This document shows positions 19,538 to 24,207 of a stretch of DNA of 24,207 bases, piece after piece. Position 1 is the stretch's first letter. The number at the start of each line of letters is the position of its first letter. The DNA lies in NCBI GenBank assembly GCA_051453625.1, contig JBOZIK010000001.1:36900888-36925094 (forward strand). The letters run 5' to 3'. Under the pieces are notes generated by a model that was given only the letters and a program-made list of their open reading frames with translations, was not told the origin of the DNA and ran no database searches. The translations under genes and the position numbers were made by a program. This DNA is from Welwitschia mirabilis. Its lineage: Eukaryota > Gnetophyta > Gnetopsida > Welwitschiales.

Positions 19538-19891
19538 NNNNNNNNNNNNNNNNNNNNNNNNNNNNNNNNNNNNNNNNNNNNNNNNNNNNNNNNNNNNNNN
19601 NNNNNNNNNNNNNNNNNNNNNNNNNNNNNNNNNNNNNNNNNNNNNNNNNNNNNNNNNNNNNNNNNNNNNNNNNNNNNNNNNNNNNNNNNNNNNNNNNNNN
19701 NNNNNNNNNNNNNNNNNNNNNNNNNNNNNNNNNNNNNNNNNNNNNNNNNNNNNNNNNNNNNNNNNNNNNNNNNNNNNNNNNNNNNNNNNNNNNNNNNNNN
19801 NNNNNNNNNNNNNNNNNNNNNNNNNNNNNNNNNNNNNNNNNNNNNNNNNNNNNNNNNNNNNNNNNNNNNNNNNNNNNNNNNNNNNNNNNNN
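19538..19891. other. Assembly gap (354 N)
   Basis: Its edges carry the same 53 bases on both sides. This suggests either an overlap the assembler did not join or a tandem repeat it could not cross. Confidence 1.
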
Positions 19892-19944
19892 AATGAAAGG
19901 GGTGAATGAAGAAGCTTAAGGGGACAAAATTTAAGGATTTTTAA
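19892..19944. repeat. 53-bp direct repeat abutting an N gap, right copy
   Basis: See the left copy at 19485-19537; one mismatch. Confidence 0.95.
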
Positions 19945-20569
19945 GTGAAATGGTTTAAGGTGGTGATTGTACTGATGGAAGTACTTATGAGTTTTAAGCA
20001 AGAGAGATCATGAGGCATATACATCTTTATGTCTTTTCTTTTTTTATAAAAGAAATCAAAGTTAAAAGAAAAATCTATCCTAAAAAAAAAAAATAAAACT
20101 TCAAATTCTCTAAGGTGATATGTGCATGAAGACTTAAGAGTGTGGAAACGATGGTCCGATGATTCAAAACTTTGTGGAGTATTTTAAAGTAGAAGAAAAT
20201 TCATGTAAATTTTTATGAATGAGTATATGAACTTAGAGAAAACATTATAACAATCAGAAAAATTTATGAGTTTAGAGCCAGTAGTAGTTCCTCCCTTAGC
20301 TTGTTTATGTTTAATCAAGAACTCTTACAAGACATCATGTTGGGAGGAAGACGAAAATGAATTGGAAACATCATAGTCTTTGAAGGTTAGTTCCAATTTT
20401 ACAAAAGTTTTATTTTCCATCGTAAGGTTGAATCTTGCTTAGAAAAATGTGAAGATGTCATAATGGGTTCAAGATGTTGTAGGCAAAAGGATTACTTAAA
20501 GGGTGGATCATAAAAAGGATCTTGGTTAATGTTCTTCTCTTTGTTAAGGTTCATAGAAGATTCTTGCTT
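19945..20569. other. AT-rich sequence, no gene seen
   Basis: Neither strand gives a recognisable product. It is probably more retroelement sequence of element B, but I have no motif to show it. Confidence 0.4.
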
Positions 20570-21278
20570 NNNNNNNNNNNNNNNNNNNNNNNNNNNNNNN
20601 NNNNNNNNNNNNNNNNNNNNNNNNNNNNNNNNNNNNNNNNNNNNNNNNNNNNNNNNNNNNNNNNNNNNNNNNNNNNNNNNNNNNNNNNNNNNNNNNNNNN
20701 NNNNNNNNNNNNNNNNNNNNNNNNNNNNNNNNNNNNNNNNNNNNNNNNNNNNNNNNNNNNNNNNNNNNNNNNNNNNNNNNNNNNNNNNNNNNNNNNNNNN
20801 NNNNNNNNNNNNNNNNNNNNNNNNNNNNNNNNNNNNNNNNNNNNNNNNNNNNNNNNNNNNNNNNNNNNNNNNNNNNNNNNNNNNNNNNNNNNNNNNNNNN
20901 NNNNNNNNNNNNNNNNNNNNNNNNNNNNNNNNNNNNNNNNNNNNNNNNNNNNNNNNNNNNNNNNNNNNNNNNNNNNNNNNNNNNNNNNNNNNNNNNNNNN
21001 NNNNNNNNNNNNNNNNNNNNNNNNNNNNNNNNNNNNNNNNNNNNNNNNNNNNNNNNNNNNNNNNNNNNNNNNNNNNNNNNNNNNNNNNNNNNNNNNNNNN
21101 NNNNNNNNNNNNNNNNNNNNNNNNNNNNNNNNNNNNNNNNNNNNNNNNNNNNNNNNNNNNNNNNNNNNNNNNNNNNNNNNNNNNNNNNNNNNNNNNNNNN
21201 NNNNNNNNNNNNNNNNNNNNNNNNNNNNNNNNNNNNNNNNNNNNNNNNNNNNNNNNNNNNNNNNNNNNNNNNNNNNNN
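20570..21278. other. Assembly gap (709 N)
   Basis: Unsequenced; open frames crossing it are meaningless. Confidence 1.
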
Positions 21279-22800
21279 TGAGATTTGAAGAAGTTAATAT
21301 CATTTCTTTCATCAATGTTGCCTAGGGATTCATTCTCTATTGTATAACATTTGAGTTTTTCGCCTCCTTCAAATGTTTACTGACTCATTATAGATTGATC
21401 GTCATCGTCTGGAGTGTTTAATCCTAATCTGAAGTATAGCCTATTTGCATGCAATCATTCACTCTCTAAGGCATTTCTATACTCAAGGTCCTCTTGCATA
21501 TCATCAGTGGTTTCATTATTGGCTTTAAAGTTTTCTTCTTTATTCTTAAAGAATATGGTTTGGGTGTTGTTAATGTTACCTTAATTAGTCCCTTTAAAGT
21601 TTTCTAAGTTTTAAAAGCTTATGAAAAGTGGAAAGGTTTTCTTCTTCTTATTGGTTAAGTGTACTAAATATTTGAGCAATGACTTGGCTTAATTATTGGA
21701 TATTTTACTCAACCATTTGGTTTATTTGCATTTGATCTTCCATAAATCTTATAAGGATGTCTATCATGTCTAGCATTTCTTAAGGTTAGAAACATTTCTA
21801 GTTACTTAGATAAATAATTAATATTGGGAATTTTCTAATAATAAAAAGTCTAGTTGCTAATCTTTTAAAAATAATAAAAACAATAGTAACAATAAAGCTT
21901 GGTGTTTACATGTTTATTTATTTTAGAAATTTATTAAAAGATTAACTTATAGTTACTAATTTTAGAAAATTAGTTGAAAGATTAAGTTAATTATAAAACT
22001 ATTACCTAGGCATGCTTTTCTATTCTTACAGTTTGGAATTAAATTACTTGACTTATTTTGGAAATTAACCACAAATTTGATATAGATTTCTTTTAATTAT
22101 GTTTTGATCATGGACTAGTGAATATATGTGATTTAAGGTACTTACTCATGTTATTTATTTCATTTAGTTAAATTTATTTAGAACTATTATATTATGTTAT
22201 TGTTTACACCCAGTGGCCGGGATTAGCAAGGATGCATTAAGAGAACGTAAACTAACTATAGAAACTTAAACCTTATTGTTAGTATTTTGTTAAAAATACT
22301 TGAGCCTATTAGCTATTAGAGTCATACCTAGTGATTTTGAACATGTTGGAGCTTGGATACGATTAGGAGTCCTTAGGAATTTAGCTTAGAACAGGTATGG
22401 TGTCAGCCTCTTCTTGTATTTCTTATATGGTCTGGGTTTTTCTTTCTTGTATTTTGTATAGTTTTTGCTTAATCTTATAAATCTTGTATGAAAGTACTAT
22501 TTTTTATATTATCTCGTATGTGGTAAATTGTTCATTAGGATAATGATCTTATAATTTTAAAGCATCTTGCTAATATTTTATGAGAGTCCTTTAAGAGTCT
22601 TTATGCTTCATGTGGGTCATTTGTGAGAACCTTGTACAATTGTAAATCCTTATTTATCTTGTTGTTAACTATTTTTAATTGATTCTTGTAGTTAGCCCCT
22701 TTGTAAGCCATCTTGTGATTATATTGTATCAACCATCGACCTATATCATGACATGTTAAATTATGAAATTAAAACTGGCTAGGGTAACCAGTTGTATGGA
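21279..22800. other. AT-rich sequence with a faint gag-like piece on the minus strand
   Basis: On the minus strand near 21785-21640 a short open piece reads MLDMIDILIRFMEDQMQINQ and continues, after a stop, with LSQVIAQIFSTLNQ. It is a heptad-like, Q-rich stretch such as occurs near the start of some plant gag proteins. That would fit the 5' end of minus-strand element B, but the similarity is general, not motif-level. The remainder to 22800 shows nothing I can name. Confidence 0.25.
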
Positions 22801-22827
22801 CTTCAGAGAGTGTAACTCTTCATTGGA

Positions 22828-22847
22828 AGTCCCAAAACATTGGGACT
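22828..22847. repeat. Short perfect inverted repeat
   Basis: AGTCCCA, six-base loop AAACAT, TGGGACT. Sequences like this occur near the ends of some plant LTRs, but no LTR boundary is shown here. Confidence 0.7.
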
Positions 22848-23688
22848 AGAGTGCCAGAACAAAAAAGGAAGAAATGTACACAACTTGATATTTTTTATAT
22901 CCCTTCTAGTAGGGTGAAACTGGATTACTGCAAATTGTTGTGGAAAAACAGTAAAGAAGATAGTACTAAATTGATGAGAGGTCTTGGTCATGCCCTTCAT
23001 GACATCATTTTTTACCTTGTATCTTGTTGTGGGAAATTCCTATTCCAACCTATTCCATGCCTTGGGCCATACTAGGAACTATGATGGATGTAGTTCTTAC
23101 ACCATACATCTATGTACAGGATCTAATGCAAAAGAGAAAACTGAATAGCACTAAAGTTTGCTATGAGAACTAAGTATCACTTGCTTGTTTGCTTTAGTCG
23201 TTTGCATCTTCATGCTTTAGTACAATAATTATTCATATTTGAAAGGAGACTTTATATGAAAGCATATATTTATTAGCTTGCTATGTTATAGTTTGAGTAC
23301 AATAATTATTTGTTTGAAGCTTGCAATTATGTGTTGTTCATGTGAAAATTATTATGTGTAAAACATTCTCTTTTCTTCCAAAAGCTATTTTATTTTGAGC
23401 AAAATATATATGCATGTTTTCTTGGATTCATTATCAATATTTTCATCAAGTTATAAATTGTTTGACTCATTGTTATAATAATAGTCATTTGTTGTATTCT
23501 GTAAAATGTTTCTAGCTTTTGTCTTAGCATAAATGGTTAAGTTAATTAATTGTTTAGTGAGTCTAGAGTTCAAAGCTCTACTTACTGTTTTATATCCTCT
23601 TTTTTACTGCATAAAAATCAGTGCCTTTAATAAAAGAAAGTACTAAACCTAAAATATAGAACACTTTAAACATGTACAAACACTATAG
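22848..23688. other. Unassigned sequence with a small plus-strand ORF
   Basis: An ORF at 22851-23075 begins with ATG and encodes 74 residues (MPEQKRKKCTQLDIFYIPSS at the start; LVSCCGKFLFQPIPCLGPY at the end). I do not recognise it. A minus-strand frame overlaps it at 22803-23000. The stretch is slightly less AT-rich than its neighbours, so a low-copy exon is possible but unsupported. From 23080 to 23688 nothing is recognisable. Confidence 0.25.
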
Positions 23689-23976
23689 AATACTCTACCT
23701 ATAATTGACCAAAGAATTAATGTAGGCCTTTGCTCCGTAGTCCAGTGCCCAGACGAGTACAGCCACGTCCTCCTCACGGTCAAGCTCCTTCCCTCATTCT
23801 GCACAGTCCCCCTTTCTCCTGTGCATTACTTGCTCTTACGCGGTGCTTTAGTAAGCTGCCTCTTAGCCGAATACCTCTCTTTCGTAGCTGCGTCTGTTAA
23901 CGGCCTCCCTCTCTTGTTATACTCAGCCTTCTTCCATGATGCAGTACCCTACACATTCATAAGCGCCCCCTGATGC
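23689..23976 (+). other. GC-rich island with open frames on both strands, unassigned
   Basis: Base composition changes sharply at about 23725. The plus strand stays open from 23689 to a TGA at about 23974 (95 codons, no ATG near the start), with hydrophobic runs such as HYLLLRGALVSCLLAEYLSF. The minus strand has KKAEYNKRGRPLTDAATKER and, in another frame, EEDVAVLVWALDYGAKAYIN. Only one of these, or none, can be real; the minus-strand frames lie downstream of a minus-strand TATA box. I recognise none of them. Confidence 0.35.
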
Positions 23977-23989
23977 AGCGCGAAAAGCG

Positions 23990-24207
23990 TTTAAAGATAA
24001 AACCCTTGAAAAGGGAGAGAAATCCGAATAACTTCTATTTCAAAAATTGTTGTCTACAGTAGTACATGATGTACGTATTTATAGGACATAAGTCCTTTCA
24101 GCAAAAATCCCTAAACAATGTGGGATTAATGAAAAACAGAAAACTAATAAATGCTAGAATATAAAGATGGGGTTACACTACTCCATCCCCTTATTATGGA
24201 AATAATA
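23990..24207 (-). promoter_or_regulatory. Minus-strand LTR- or promoter-like segment
   Basis: Read on the minus strand it has TGTAACCCCATC, then AATCCCACATTG (24116-24127), then CCTATAAATACG with a TATA box at 24076-24083, then a leader with TTCTCTCCCTTTTCAAGGG. The combination of an AATCCCACATTG-type string upstream of TATAAATA is common in plant LTR U3 regions. It points left, toward the GC-rich island. The window ends before the other edge can be seen. Confidence 0.45.

Overview
The window is plant nuclear DNA from a draft assembly. The evidence is a multi-exon plant-type family 1 glycoside hydrolase gene with GT..AG introns and GC-rich exons. About 22 kb of AT-rich, decayed, nested retrotransposon sequence follows it, broken by six N runs. 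No bacterial operon, tRNA, rRNA or CRISPR was seen. I cannot place the species; a large TE-rich seed-plant genome is the most I can infer.

Layout. Positions 147-1549 (+) hold the 3' half of a beta-glucosidase-like (GH1) gene: six exons that join in one frame to 266 codons and a stop, with the N-terminal half lying before the window. A two-copy 93-bp tandem repeat follows the stop (1587-1772). Around 2400-3060 is a decayed LINE tail on the minus strand. From about 3400 to 7070 lie pieces of a minus-strand Ty3/gypsy element (A): an LTR-like promoter, a polypurine tract, a long non-coding stretch and an integrase C-terminus. From about 7170 to 8835 is the LTR-like end and polypurine tract of a second minus-strand element (B).

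The best-resolved object is a plus-strand LTR retrotransposon at 8836-18600 inserted into element B. It has a 5' LTR (8836-10129), a 3' LTR (17358-18600) and a 5-bp target-site duplication ATGGA on both sides (8831-8835 and 18601-18605). Inside are a stop-riddled gag and two diverged copies of a gag-zinc-knuckle/retropepsin module separated by a 100-N gap. No reverse transcriptase, RNase H or integrase was recognised, so the copy is non-autonomous or internally rearranged. Element B resumes at 18606 and shares a diverged block with element A.

From 19538 to 23690 there are two large gaps and AT-rich sequence with little recognisable content. At 23720-23985 a GC-rich island appears, followed by a minus-strand LTR- or promoter-like segment with a TATA box at 24076-24083.

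The only plausible functional host gene is the GH1 gene, and two of its normally invariant glucose-binding positions are changed. The rest is a record of TE insertion, duplication and transition-biased decay. I found no convincing new biological system. The most unusual structures are a dispersed hairpin-like motif in the plus-strand element and the duplicated gag-protease module.
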